64,000 nt of DNA from Alkalinema pantanalense. GTDB lineage: Bacteria > Cyanobacteriota > Cyanobacteriia > Leptolyngbyales > Leptolyngbyaceae. The position numbers and the translations under genes are program-made. Shown here one piece after another: positions 34,273-45,293 of the stretch. Numbering within the stretch: position 1 is the stretch's first letter; each line of letters begins with the position of its first letter. Below the pieces are notes generated by a model. It saw nothing but the letters and a program-made list of their open reading frames with translations, made no database searches and was not told the DNA's origin. Where the stretch lies: positions 1 through 64,000 of the forward strand of contig NZ_JBLZFX010000013.1 of NCBI RefSeq assembly GCF_050753345.1, written 5' to 3'.

Positions 34273-37200
34273 ATGGAATTTGCTGGGTCTTCCCTCTGGA
34301 ATTCATCTTCACTCACTATCCCTCCATTTTCCTCTAGTCTCGATCGCTACGGGGCTTCTCCCTTAACTCCTTCGCCAGGATTCAATCCTGGGACTGCATC
34401 CTCCTTAGTATTTATCGATGCGGGAGTCCAGGACGCAGCGTCCCTACTAGGCAGTCTTGATAGCAATACGGCGGTCTATTTCCTCAATCCTTACCAGGAT
34501 GCGATCGGTCAAATTACGGCAACGCTGTTACACCATACGGGCGTTGAGTCAGTCCATATTCTTTCCCACGGTGCCGCCGGTCAGCTACAGCTGGGAAATT
34601 CCTGGCTCAGCGGAGATAACCTAGCCTCCTACACACAGCAATTGAAGTCCTGGGGGCAGGCATTGACTGCTGATGCCGATATCCTGTTATACGGTTGTGA
34701 TGTGGGGCAGGGCTCGATCGGGCGATCGTTCCTGCAAAGTTTAGCCCAATTAACGGAAGCCGATGTGGCCGCATCGGATAACATCACCGGGGCAGATGGA
34801 GATTGGGTGTTAGAAACTCAAATTGGCACCATTAACACTGCCAGTCTCAACCCTGTTAACTATCGGTATGATCTCAATACCCAACTGCTCTCTGGCATTC
34901 AAACGACCCTGTCTAGTGCAGCAGTGGGAGGCTCCATCTCTCCCGGCATGGTTAGCCAAAATGGCCAATATGTCGTCTTTACGAGCAAGTCCGATGGGTT
35001 AGTCTCGCAAGATAACAATGGCTTTGAGGACGTTTTTCTCTACGATCGCGTTAACAACACCTATACTTTGGTGAGTCACGATGCGACCAATACGAACGCG
35101 GGTAACGGAACCTCTCTCAGACCTGTAATTAGTGGTGATGGTAACTATGTTGCCTTTGTCAGTAGCGCCAGTAATCTGGTCAGCGGTGTCACAGACAATA
35201 ACAACCTAGAAGATATTTTCCTATGGGAGCGCAGTACCGGCAAGATCACATTGCTGAGTAACTTGGGTGGGGTTACCCAAGCTGGCAGCTCAACGAACCC
35301 GGTGATTAACCAAGATGGTTCCGTCGTCGCGTTCACCAGTACAGCATCTGGCCTACTGGGAGTACCCGATCGCAACGGGGTCAGTGGATCAGACGTCTTT
35401 GTCTGGACAAAAACCAATGGCTTGGAGTTGGTGAGTGTTAACCAAAACTTTAATGGAAGCGGGAATGGCTCCTCCTCCAACCCTGTTGTCAGCGCCGATG
35501 GTAACTATGTTGCCTTCATCAGTACTGCCAATGACCTGTTACCTGGAGACAATGATGGTTTCCAAGCGGATGTTTTTGTCTATGGGGTAACGAGTGGGAC
35601 ATTTGACCAGATTAGTATTAATCCAGCAGTCGCTGGCAGTGGTAATGGCACTGCATCGGGTCGCTTGGCCATTAGTGCCAACGGTGGACGGGTCGCCTTT
35701 GCCACTTCGTCCCGATTGTTAGCGACCGATACGAATACATCAAATGATATTTATGTATGGGATCGCGCAACTGGTAACCTGATTCTGGGTAGTGTCAGCG
35801 CTACCGGCACCCAAGCAGGGGATAACAGTTCCGATGCCCCAGTCTTGAGTGCCAATGGACAATATTTAGCCTTTAGCAGCTTAGCGAGTAACTTAGTTGC
35901 CACGGGAGACACCAACGGTGCATTAGATATCTATTGGCGAGATCTGGATTCAGCCAATCCTAGTCGCTTAATTAGTCAAGTCGGTGGTGTGGTTGGTAAT
36001 TCCTCATCCCTCAATCCTGTCATGAGTGATGATGGCAAAACGATCGTCTTTGTCAGCAGTGCGACTAATTTAATCGCTAATGACACCAATAATCGGGCTG
36101 ATGCCTTTGCCTATAACATTGACAGCCAAGTGTTATCCCTCGTCACCCGGCAGCAGGGGGTTACCCCTCCCACAGTTGGCGATAGCGGCACACAGAGTCC
36201 AGCCATTAGCGGCGACGGGAAATTTGTCTTCTTCAGCAGCGATGCCACTAACTTAGTTCCCCAGGATACCAATGGGGTTGAAGATGTCTTTTTCACTGAC
36301 TTAACAACGGGGGCAGTCAGTCTTGTTTCCCGGGCTACCCGCACTTCCGTTACAGGAAATGGCAACTCCGAAGTCACCGCCAATCAATCCATTAGCACCG
36401 ATGGCCGCTATGTCGTCTTTACGAGTTCGGTGGATAAGCTGGTGTCAGGAGATACCAACGGTGTTACAGATATTTTCCTACGGGATGTCACACTACCCAG
36501 TAGCGATCCCAATGCGATTAAGCTAGTGAGTCGCACAACCACTGGCAACGCTGGTAATGGAGCATCCTCTACACCGATGATCAGTGGTGATGGCAACTTT
36601 ATTGTTTTCACCAGTTCTGCTTCTGATCTGGTTGCGGGGGATACTAATAATCAGGCAGATATTTTCCTGTACAACCGATCGACGGGTACAGTTCAACTGA
36701 TTAGTAAAGTTGGTTCTACATTAGCCAATGGAGCATCTGCCAATCCGATTATTAGTAACGATGGCCAGTACGTTGTCTTTACCAGTACTGCTAGTAATCT
36801 AGTTGCCAATGACAGCAATAATGCCCAGGATGTCTTCCTATGGAATCGTACAACAGGAGTCATCCAGTTAGTTAGCAAAACAGGTTCGGGTAACAGTGGC
36901 AATGCTGCATCTGCCAATGCCACTATCAGCGCCAATGGGTTATATGTGGTCTTTACCAGTACCGCGAGTGACTTAGTGGCAGGGGATACAAACGCAGCCC
37001 AGGATGTATTTGCGTTTAATACCCAAACTGGTGCGGTGACCCTCCTAAGTACGGGGGCTAGCGGCATTGGGAATGATAATTCCTTCAATCCTGTGATTAG
37101 TGATGATGGTCGCTATGTAGCGTTTACCAGTGATGCCACCAACCTTGTCGCCAACGATACCAACGGAACCCAGGATGTCTTCCGGTACGATCTGCAAGCT

Positions 37201-40200
37201 GCATCTAATCCCCTCGCCTTAGTGAGTGTGAATACCAGTGGTAACGCTGGAGTTACAACGGGGACACCTACTACGCTGGGTTCCTACGCACCAACCATGA
37301 GCGCAGATGGTAATTTGATTGCCTTTGTCAGCACGGCCAGCGATTTAACAACGACCACGGATACCAATGGCAATGTTGCTGATGTGTTTATCCGCAATAT
37401 GCAAACGGGCCAGACGTCCCTGGTGAGCGTCAATTCCGCTGGAACCGGCAGTGGCAACGGATCAGGCTCGCTGAATCCCGTAATTAGTGCTGATGGTCGC
37501 TATGTAGCCTTTGTCAGTACAGCCTCGGATTTGGTTACAGGAGACACCAATGGCAATATCCAAGATGTTTTTGTTCGGGACACGGTCACGGGACGCACTC
37601 GTTTAATCAGCTTAGATGAATCGGATATCAATGCAGGAAATGCAGCATCCAAAGATCCGACCCTGAGCCGCAATGCCGCCTATATTGCCTTTACCAGCGA
37701 TGCGAGTAATTTAGTCGCGGATGATCTCAACCGCGCCGCAGATGTCTTTGGGACCCAACTGAAACAAACGGTCAGCATTGTGACCCAGGATGGCACTGCA
37801 ACTGAAACGGCCGGTGATACTGGATCGTATAAAGTCAGCCGCACCGATCCGACGGGAACACTTATTGTCAAGTTGTTGCCTAAGGTCACGGGTACCGCAT
37901 CGGTTCAAGACTATGACATTACGACCACCACAGCGGGCGTTACGTTGGTTCGGGATACTAATACTGGACTGATCACTTTGACGCTGAGCGATAATGTCAA
38001 AGATGTGATTTTGGTTGTGACACCGATCGATGATGTTGTAGCAGAACCAACTGAAGCCGTAGAACTCGCCCTCGTTGATGATGGGGGATTTTTAATCAGT
38101 AGCGCCGCTGCCAGTGCTAGCGTTTCAATTCTCGATAACGATACGGTTGTTACCAACACAAATGATTCGGGAGAAGGGTCTCTGCGGCAGGCCATTTTAA
38201 ATGCTAATGCCTTTGCGGGAACCAATACTATTACCTTCCAAATTCCGGGTACAGGGGCCAAAACGATCGCATTGCAATCAGCCCTTCCAGATATTACGGA
38301 TACCGTTATAATTGATGGCACGAGCCAAGCCGGATTTACAACAATTCCCGTCATCACCCTAGATGGAACCGCGATAGCCACGACAACCAATGGTTTAAAC
38401 CTCACTACCAATGGCAACCAAGTCAAAGGACTCAAAATCACTAATTTCAAAGGCAACGGAATTGCAATTGCAGGAAGTAATAATACAATTGGGCTTGGGG
38501 CAGTCGATACAATTGGCAGCAACATCATTACTGGGAATGGTCAAGCAGGCATTGCCGTCACTTCAGGCACAGGTAATCGGATCTCTGGCAACTCGATCGG
38601 CAATAACACTGGATTAGGGATCGATCTAGGCCCAACGGGAGTCACGCCCAATGATATCGGTGATGTTGATACCGGCGCAAATAATCTACAGAACTTCCCC
38701 GTTTCCCTGGTTGCAGAAAACACCATTGCTGGCGATCAAACCATTATTACAGGTCGTCTCAACGGAATTGCTGGACGCACCATTCGGGTTGAGTTTTTCA
38801 GCAATACAGCCGCCGATCCCTCGACCAATGGGGAAGGAGAAACCTATCTTGGCTTCCAAGATGTGACGATCGATAGCAGTGGATTTGCCGACATTTCCTT
38901 CACAACAACAACCGCTATCACAGGGTTAGTCAGCGCCACGGCAATTGATACCCAAAGCGGAGACACCTCCGAATTTGCCGTCACCGTGCCCGTATCCAAA
39001 CCGGAAATTTCGATCGTCCCCGTAGTACCCTCTCTCATTGAAGGGAATACAGGAACCAGTGGCTACGGATTTGATGTGGTGCTGTCTCGGGCCAGTGCCC
39101 AAACCGTGACTGTGAATGTTGCGACCCAAGCAGGTACCGCAACGGAGGGAACTGATTATCAGGCACTGGCGCAAACACTCACCTTCGCACCCGGTGTAAC
39201 CACCCAGCGGATCACGGTAAACGTCATCGGAGATACGCTGGTTGAAGCAAATGAAACATTTAATGTTGTTCTGAGCAATCCCTCAGTCAATGCAACGTTA
39301 GCGACAACGCCATCTGCAACCGGAACCATTCGAGACGATGATACGCCTCAGTTCTCGATCGTACCCTCCAGCCCAGCAATCACGGAAGGCAACAGTGGTA
39401 CTGTAGCCTACACCTTCACCGTTAGTCTGTCGCAACCCAGTCTAACCCCTGTTTCCGTGGATTACCGCACGGTTGATGGCACAGCGATTTCCACTGGGGT
39501 AGGAGCAGATTTCGTAGCCACTACCGGCACGCTAAACTTTGCCGCCAATGATACGACGCCTAAGACGATTACCGTTTTAGTCAATGGCGATACCATCTTT
39601 GAGCCCAATGAAAACTTCTTGGTCGAACTGCTCAATCCCCAAGGAGCGAGCCTAGACAGTACGGCCTCGACTGCAACAGGCGTTATTACAAATGATGATC
39701 CTGCCCCTGTAATTACGTTCCAGTCACTCACGCCATCGGTTACGGAGGGCAACAGCGGCACGACCGATCTGATTTTTAACGTTCAGTTATCAGGAGCTTC
39801 TAGTAGTCCAATTAGCGTTGACTACACCACTCAAAATGGGACTGCTCTTGCTGGGGAGGACTATACAACCGTTAATGGAACCTTGACCTTTGCCCCTGGA
39901 GAAACCAGTAAAACCATTACGGTCAAAGTTGCAGGAGACAATAAGTTTGAAATCGACGAAACCTTGTCTTTGGTGTTGTCTAATCCTACGGGCAGCGCCA
40001 CGATCGGGCCAGGGAATACCACCGCAACGGGCACAATTACCAACGACGATGCCCGTCCGACCATTAGTTTCGCATCTTCCAACGTTTCGACCCTAGAAGG
40101 CAATAGCGGCAGCACTCCCGCAACCTTTACGGTTAATTTATCCAATCCATCCAGCGAAGTTATCACCGTCAGCTACGCAACTCAGGATGGAACGGCTACG

Positions 40201-43200
40201 GCTGGTTCCGACTATACTTCCGCCACTGGAACCCTCACATTTAACCCTGGTGAAACCAGTAAAGATATCGCAGTTCAAATTACCGGCGATACCATCGTAG
40301 AATCCAATGAAACCTATCAAGTACAGTTGAGCGGCGCGACTAATGGGACATTATCCAGTGGGGGCAGCACGCTGTCCGCAACAGGAACTATCCTAGATGA
40401 TGACATCGGCATCGCGATCGTGCCTTTAACGATTAGTCAACCGGAAGGGAATAGCGGTACGACAAACTATAGCTTTAAGGTGCAGTTATCCAAACCTGCC
40501 ACGCAAGCAGTCAGTGTCAACTACACAACCAAAGATGGAACCGCCCTGGCAGGGGAAGATTACACAGCAGCAAATGGAACGCTCACCTTTGCCGCTGGAG
40601 AAACAGAGAAAACAATCACCATTCAAGTCAATGGGGATACGAAGTTCGAGGGTGATGAAACATTTACCTTAGAGCTCTCAAATGCAGCGGGCGCGACCAT
40701 CACTTCGGGTAATTCGATCGGCACAGCAACCATTACCAACGATGATGCCCGTCCGACCATTAGTTTCGCCTCCTCCAGTGTTTCAACAGTGGAAGGCAAT
40801 AGCGGCAACACTCCCGCAACCTTTACGGTTAACTTATCCAATCCATCCAGCGAAGTCGTCACGGTCAACTATGCAACGCAGAATGGAACGGCTACGGCTG
40901 GTTCAGATTACACCGCTAATACCGGAACCTTAACATTTAATCCCGGTGAAACCAGTAAAAATATCACCATTCAAGTCATTGGTGATACCACACCAGAAGT
41001 TAATGAAACCTACCAGGTTCAATTAAGCAGCGCCACCAATGGAACATTCTCCGGTGGGGGCAGTACATTAGTCGCCACGGGAACCATCACGGATGATGAT
41101 GCTCCAGTGGTTCCAAAGGTTTCGATCACTCCCACGCTGGTTTCCAAAACTGAAGGAAATAGTGGCAGTCAGTTCTACCAATTTACGATTCAATTAGATC
41201 AACCAACGACCCAACAGGTCTCAGTCCAGTATGCAACCGTTGATGGAACCGCCGTCAGTTCTGGCCTCTCCGCCGATTATGGTGGCAAATCCGGCACCTT
41301 GATTTTTGCGCCAGGTGAAACCAGTAAAACGGTGGCGATCGAAGTGTTCGGAGACACCAATTTTGAGGCCAATGAAACCTTTAAGTTACAACTGAGCAAT
41401 CCGCAAAATGCAACCTTAGGAACGACGGAAGCTACGGGTGAAATTCTGAATGATGATGCGGCTCCATTACCTGGGCTATCTGTTCTTGCAACACCCACTA
41501 CAGTGGTGGAAGGCAATGCTGGAACCACAAAGACTGTGACCTTTACAGTTTCGTTATCCAGTGCTGCAACTCAGCCCGTCACAGTCACCTATACCACCGT
41601 AGATGGCACAGCCACCTCCGCCGGAAATGATTATATTCCCGTCTCCGGTTCTTTAACATTCGCTCCTGGGGAAACAAGCAAAACCGTCAATGTAACGGTG
41701 ATTGGAGATAATACCGTTGAGCCCGATGAAGACTTCTCGCTGAACTTGAGCAATCCAACCAACGCGAAGATTGATGTTCTGTCAGCTTTTGTCACCATTT
41801 CCAATGATGACTCCAACAATGGACAGCCACCCACCGTATCCCTGGGAACGGGTACAGTCAGCCTTGCGGAAGGGAATACATTAGGTTCAGTGATGCTCTT
41901 TACCATCACCCTCTCCCAACCCGCCACCCAAACGGTCACCGTTCAAGTAGACACCGTAGATGGTACGGCGATCGCTGGACAGGACTACGTTCCCATTTCC
42001 AAGGGCCTCATTACGTTCAACCCAGGAGAACAATCGAAAACGTTTACCGTTTCCACGATCGGTGACACTATCCCTGAACCCGATGAGACTTTTGACGTTC
42101 GCCTCTCTAACCCCAGCAATGCTGTTTTAGGCACCTTGAGTCAAACCGGAGTGATTGTCAATGATGATGGCCCAGTTCTGCCAACAGTTTCCTTGGGAAC
42201 AACCGCCATTACCCAAAATGAAGGCAATTCTGGCACAACCCTCTATACCTTTACGGCAACTCTATCTCAACCAGCTTCGTCCACCATCACCGTTGACTAC
42301 GACACGATCGACGGTACGGCAACCGTTGCGGATAATGACTATGCCCCAGTCAGCAATGGGCGCTTGACCTTCAATGCTGGAGAAACAACGAAAACCTTCA
42401 ATATTGCGGTCAATGGAGACACTAAAGTTGAAACCAATGAAATCTTTAAAGTTCAACTGAAGAACCCCGTTGGTGCCACGATCGGGACTGCTAGCCAAGA
42501 TGGAATTATTCAAAATGATGATGTTGCCCCGTCCCTCAGCCTGAGCATTGTACCGACCAACGCAGCACAAACTGAAGGCAATAGCGGTACCAAAGCCTTC
42601 ACATTTACCGTCAATCTTTCCCAGGCTGCAACCACTCCAGTTACAGTGAACTATGCCACCGTAGATGGGACAGCGACGGTTACCAATAACGACTATGGCC
42701 AAAAATCAGGAACACTCACCTTTGCCGCTGGCGAGACTTCTAAGATCATTACGATCGATGTGAATGGAGATACCGTTGTTGAACCCGATGAAAGCTTCTC
42801 AGTTCAGTTGAGTAATGCCTCTGGGGCAACGATTAGTACCGCATCCGCCAGCGGAACCATTATCAACGACGATTCCCTTGCCCTGCCAACCATTTCGATC
42901 GCGCCGATCACCTTAAGCCAACTGGAAGGAAACCTAGGAAACCGTGCCTATGACTTCACCGTTACACTTTCCCAGGCTTCTACTCAAGCGGTCACGGTCA
43001 ACTATGCCATTCAAGATGGCACCGCCACTCTAGCCGATGGCGATTATGTTGTGAGTCAGACCGCTGGCACACTCACCTTTGCCCCCGGTGAGACTAGTAA
43101 AGTGATTACCGTCAATGTGGTGGGTGACAGTAAGTTTGAGGCGGATGAAACCTTTACGGTCAGACTCTCTTCACCCAGTAACGGCATTTTAAATAGCAGC

Positions 43201-45096
43201 GCAACAATTGCTACGGGCACAATCCTTAATGATGATAATGCAGGTATGGGCACCAATCTTTCAGTAGATGGAAAGACTGACGTGTTCTGGCGTAATACCA
43301 ACACCGGAGACGTTATTTTCTGGCAGATGAATCAGGGCCCTTCGGTCATGCAGTATGCACTCAATCAAGTCATGAGCGATCCCAATTGGGAAGTCCGAGG
43401 AACCGCTGATTTTGATGGAGATGGGGATGCCGATATTCTGTGGCGTAATTCCTTCACTGGAGCCAACCAAATCTGGCGTATGAATGGCACCACTTTTGGC
43501 GAAGCCATTGCCCTACCTTCAGTCACGGATACTAACTGGACAATTGAAGGAATTGGCAACTTTACGGGCATTGCGGGTCACCAAGACATTCTCTGGCGGC
43601 AGAAACAATCAGGGATTGTACAAGTCTGGGCGATGAATGGTGTAACACTCGTGAAGGGCTATTCAGTCTTCACGATCGGAAATGGAGATTGGGTCGTTGA
43701 AGGCACGGGTGACTTGAACGGTGATGGTGTTACCGATGTGGTTTGGCGCAACCAACGCACAGGCGCGATGACCGATTGGTTAATCAATGCTGATGCTAGT
43801 GGAGTTCGTTTCCAATCGGTTGATTTGCTATCTGTGCCTGATTTAGCTTGGAAAGTGGCGGGCATTGCAGATTTTAATGGCGATCGTAAGCCGGATATCC
43901 TCTGGCGGAACTACCGAACCGGGGAAAATGATATTTGGATCATGAATAATGGTCGGTACGTCAGCAGTACCCACCTTCTGAAGGTACCTGAAGCCAGCTG
44001 GGTCATTAAGGGAATTTCAGACTTTAACAAAGATGGTAGCCCCGATATTCTGTGGCAGAATCAGCAGACCCAAGAAGTATCACTTTGGTACATGAACCGA
44101 GATGCCTACGGCATTAGTCTTGCCCTGCCCAATGCCCCTGTTGGTTGGTCAATTAATGGCGTCAATGATTTTGGAACCGATGGGAAGACTGATATTTTGT
44201 GGCGAGATACCAAAACCGGTGCTACCTATATTTGGACGATCGATAGCTCTACCTTCAATCAAACTATTAACATTGGCCGCATTGACGATTTGAGCTGGAA
44301 GGCGGAGTTGACAGGTGACTTTAATGGCGATGGGAAGGTTGATATTTTCTGGCGCAATCAGCGGACGGGATCTAATATCTTTTGGATCATGAACAATACA
44401 CAGTTTGTGACCTCCACAGCCAAGATTCCCCAAGTGCCCGATCTCAGCTGGAAAGTCCAAGGAACTGCTGATTTCGATGGGGATGGGAGCCTTGACATTC
44501 TCTGGCAAAACCGCTCTACCGGCCAAGTTGTCATTTGGAAAATGGATCGCGATCGTTATGTTCGAGATTATACTGTGATGACAGTTCCTGATCTTTCTTG
44601 GCAAATAGAAGGGATTGCTGACTTTGATCTGGATGGTAAACCCGATATCCTCTGGCGCAACTATCGCACCGGACAAACTGACATCTGGCGCATGAATGGA
44701 TTTAATTACCAACAAAGCCTGAGCTTACCCTTGGTATCCGATATCACCTGGCGCATTGAAGGAATTGGTGACTTCAATAAGGATGGACGAATGGATATCC
44801 TTTGGTTTAATACCTTGACTCGAGATGTTGACATTTGGACAATGAATAACTTTGCCTTGATGCAATCCTATCGTGTGAACAAGGCTCCAAGTGGTAACTG
44901 GCAGATTCAGGGCATCCGAGACTTCAACGGGGATGGATTACTAGATATCTTCTGGGTCAATCCAACGACAGGTTCCACCCAGGTCTGGTACATGAGTGGT
45001 GCTAATTATGGAAGTGCAGTTATTTTGCCTGCCTATTCCGACTTGAATTGGCGCATTGAAGGTTTCGATGATTTCAGGAGTGGAACCTCTAACTAA
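34273..45096 (+). CDS. Giant mosaic surface protein: DUF4347, propeller-like, beta-helix, Calx-beta and FG-GAP repeats
   Basis: 3607 residues. Domains in order: DUF4347 (about 45-190: LVFIDAGVQDAASLL, HILSHGAAGQLQLG, ILLYGCDVGQG); 16 PD40/TolB-like repeats of about 55-60 residues (216-1165; e.g. SADGRYVAFVSTASDLVTGD then DVFVRD); one degenerate Calx-beta (1162-1292); a CSLREA/beta-helix part (1293-1576; NDSGEGSLRQAILNANAFAG); 12 tandem Calx-beta domains (1576-2990; each begins near EGNSGT and ends NDD); and 12 FG-GAP-like repeats of about 49 residues (2995-3607; DFNGDGKVDIFWRNQRTG). There is no N-terminal signal peptide, no RTX nonapeptides and no anchor, so the export route is unclear. Such proteins are usually calcium-binding adhesins or matrix proteins (family knowledge). 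A 9-bp-scale array of repeats and a strong hairpin flank it. Confidence 0.9.
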   Translation: MEFAGSSLWNSSSLTIPPFSSSLDRYGASPLTPSPGFNPGTASSLVFIDAGVQDAASLLGSLDSNTAVYFLNPYQDAIGQITATLLHHTGVESVHILSHGAAGQLQLGNSWLSGDNLASYTQQLKSWGQALTADADILLYGCDVGQGSIGRSFLQSLAQLTEADVAASDNITGADGDWVLETQIGTINTASLNPVNYRYDLNTQLLSGIQTTLSSAAVGGSISPGMVSQNGQYVVFTSKSDGLVSQDNNGFEDVFLYDRVNNTYTLVSHDATNTNAGNGTSLRPVISGDGNYVAFVSSASNLVSGVTDNNNLEDIFLWERSTGKITLLSNLGGVTQAGSSTNPVINQDGSVVAFTSTASGLLGVPDRNGVSGSDVFVWTKTNGLELVSVNQNFNGSGNGSSSNPVVSADGNYVAFISTANDLLPGDNDGFQADVFVYGVTSGTFDQISINPAVAGSGNGTASGRLAISANGGRVAFATSSRLLATDTNTSNDIYVWDRATGNLILGSVSATGTQAGDNSSDAPVLSANGQYLAFSSLASNLVATGDTNGALDIYWRDLDSANPSRLISQVGGVVGNSSSLNPVMSDDGKTIVFVSSATNLIANDTNNRADAFAYNIDSQVLSLVTRQQGVTPPTVGDSGTQSPAISGDGKFVFFSSDATNLVPQDTNGVEDVFFTDLTTGAVSLVSRATRTSVTGNGNSEVTANQSISTDGRYVVFTSSVDKLVSGDTNGVTDIFLRDVTLPSSDPNAIKLVSRTTTGNAGNGASSTPMISGDGNFIVFTSSASDLVAGDTNNQADIFLYNRSTGTVQLISKVGSTLANGASANPIISNDGQYVVFTSTASNLVANDSNNAQDVFLWNRTTGVIQLVSKTGSGNSGNAASANATISANGLYVVFTSTASDLVAGDTNAAQDVFAFNTQTGAVTLLSTGASGIGNDNSFNPVISDDGRYVAFTSDATNLVANDTNGTQDVFRYDLQAASNPLALVSVNTSGNAGVTTGTPTTLGSYAPTMSADGNLIAFVSTASDLTTTTDTNGNVADVFIRNMQTGQTSLVSVNSAGTGSGNGSGSLNPVISADGRYVAFVSTASDLVTGDTNGNIQDVFVRDTVTGRTRLISLDESDINAGNAASKDPTLSRNAAYIAFTSDASNLVADDLNRAADVFGTQLKQTVSIVTQDGTATETAGDTGSYKVSRTDPTGTLIVKLLPKVTGTASVQDYDITTTTAGVTLVRDTNTGLITLTLSDNVKDVILVVTPIDDVVAEPTEAVELALVDDGGFLISSAAASASVSILDNDTVVTNTNDSGEGSLRQAILNANAFAGTNTITFQIPGTGAKTIALQSALPDITDTVIIDGTSQAGFTTIPVITLDGTAIATTTNGLNLTTNGNQVKGLKITNFKGNGIAIAGSNNTIGLGAVDTIGSNIITGNGQAGIAVTSGTGNRISGNSIGNNTGLGIDLGPTGVTPNDIGDVDTGANNLQNFPVSLVAENTIAGDQTIITGRLNGIAGRTIRVEFFSNTAADPSTNGEGETYLGFQDVTIDSSGFADISFTTTTAITGLVSATAIDTQSGDTSEFAVTVPVSKPEISIVPVVPSLIEGNTGTSGYGFDVVLSRASAQTVTVNVATQAGTATEGTDYQALAQTLTFAPGVTTQRITVNVIGDTLVEANETFNVVLSNPSVNATLATTPSATGTIRDDDTPQFSIVPSSPAITEGNSGTVAYTFTVSLSQPSLTPVSVDYRTVDGTAISTGVGADFVATTGTLNFAANDTTPKTITVLVNGDTIFEPNENFLVELLNPQGASLDSTASTATGVITNDDPAPVITFQSLTPSVTEGNSGTTDLIFNVQLSGASSSPISVDYTTQNGTALAGEDYTTVNGTLTFAPGETSKTITVKVAGDNKFEIDETLSLVLSNPTGSATIGPGNTTATGTITNDDARPTISFASSNVSTLEGNSGSTPATFTVNLSNPSSEVITVSYATQDGTATAGSDYTSATGTLTFNPGETSKDIAVQITGDTIVESNETYQVQLSGATNGTLSSGGSTLSATGTILDDDIGIAIVPLTISQPEGNSGTTNYSFKVQLSKPATQAVSVNYTTKDGTALAGEDYTAANGTLTFAAGETEKTITIQVNGDTKFEGDETFTLELSNAAGATITSGNSIGTATITNDDARPTISFASSSVSTVEGNSGNTPATFTVNLSNPSSEVVTVNYATQNGTATAGSDYTANTGTLTFNPGETSKNITIQVIGDTTPEVNETYQVQLSSATNGTFSGGGSTLVATGTITDDDAPVVPKVSITPTLVSKTEGNSGSQFYQFTIQLDQPTTQQVSVQYATVDGTAVSSGLSADYGGKSGTLIFAPGETSKTVAIEVFGDTNFEANETFKLQLSNPQNATLGTTEATGEILNDDAAPLPGLSVLATPTTVVEGNAGTTKTVTFTVSLSSAATQPVTVTYTTVDGTATSAGNDYIPVSGSLTFAPGETSKTVNVTVIGDNTVEPDEDFSLNLSNPTNAKIDVLSAFVTISNDDSNNGQPPTVSLGTGTVSLAEGNTLGSVMLFTITLSQPATQTVTVQVDTVDGTAIAGQDYVPISKGLITFNPGEQSKTFTVSTIGDTIPEPDETFDVRLSNPSNAVLGTLSQTGVIVNDDGPVLPTVSLGTTAITQNEGNSGTTLYTFTATLSQPASSTITVDYDTIDGTATVADNDYAPVSNGRLTFNAGETTKTFNIAVNGDTKVETNEIFKVQLKNPVGATIGTASQDGIIQNDDVAPSLSLSIVPTNAAQTEGNSGTKAFTFTVNLSQAATTPVTVNYATVDGTATVTNNDYGQKSGTLTFAAGETSKIITIDVNGDTVVEPDESFSVQLSNASGATISTASASGTIINDDSLALPTISIAPITLSQLEGNLGNRAYDFTVTLSQASTQAVTVNYAIQDGTATLADGDYVVSQTAGTLTFAPGETSKVITVNVVGDSKFEADETFTVRLSSPSNGILNSSATIATGTILNDDNAGMGTNLSVDGKTDVFWRNTNTGDVIFWQMNQGPSVMQYALNQVMSDPNWEVRGTADFDGDGDADILWRNSFTGANQIWRMNGTTFGEAIALPSVTDTNWTIEGIGNFTGIAGHQDILWRQKQSGIVQVWAMNGVTLVKGYSVFTIGNGDWVVEGTGDLNGDGVTDVVWRNQRTGAMTDWLINADASGVRFQSVDLLSVPDLAWKVAGIADFNGDRKPDILWRNYRTGENDIWIMNNGRYVSSTHLLKVPEASWVIKGISDFNKDGSPDILWQNQQTQEVSLWYMNRDAYGISLALPNAPVGWSINGVNDFGTDGKTDILWRDTKTGATYIWTIDSSTFNQTINIGRIDDLSWKAELTGDFNGDGKVDIFWRNQRTGSNIFWIMNNTQFVTSTAKIPQVPDLSWKVQGTADFDGDGSLDILWQNRSTGQVVIWKMDRDRYVRDYTVMTVPDLSWQIEGIADFDLDGKPDILWRNYRTGQTDIWRMNGFNYQQSLSLPLVSDITWRIEGIGDFNKDGRMDILWFNTLTRDVDIWTMNNFALMQSYRVNKAPSGNWQIQGIRDFNGDGLLDIFWVNPTTGSTQVWYMSGANYGSAVILPAYSDLNWRIEGFDDFRSGTSN

Positions 45097-45106
45097 GTTG
45101 GTCAAG

Positions 45107-45151
45107 GTTCACTCAATACAGTTCACTCAATACAACAGTCCACTCAATACA
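45107..45151. repeat. 14-bp repeat, three units
   Basis: gttcactcaataca at 45107 and 45121 (adjacent), then gtccactcaataca at 45138 after 3 bases. It begins 10 bases after the giant gene stop. Confidence 0.9.
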
Positions 45152-45172
45152 TAAGTCTCGATGAATTGTTAG

Positions 45173-45203
45173 GAAGCAAAAGGGACACTTTCCCTTTTGC
45201 TTC
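45173..45203 (+). terminator. Strong hairpin after the giant surface gene
   Basis: Perfect 13-bp stem gaagcaaaaggga / tcccttttgcttc with a 5-base loop. A pure T-run is lacking (tccattt follows), but the stem itself carries T4. It is probably the terminator of the 10.8-kb gene. Confidence 0.65.
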
Positions 45204-45293
45204 TCCATTTCAGGGGGTATGCTGCACATAAATTTCTAATTGAATTTTTAATTGACCGCAGAGATACCCTAAGGCTGGGAGTCCTCCTGTAAG

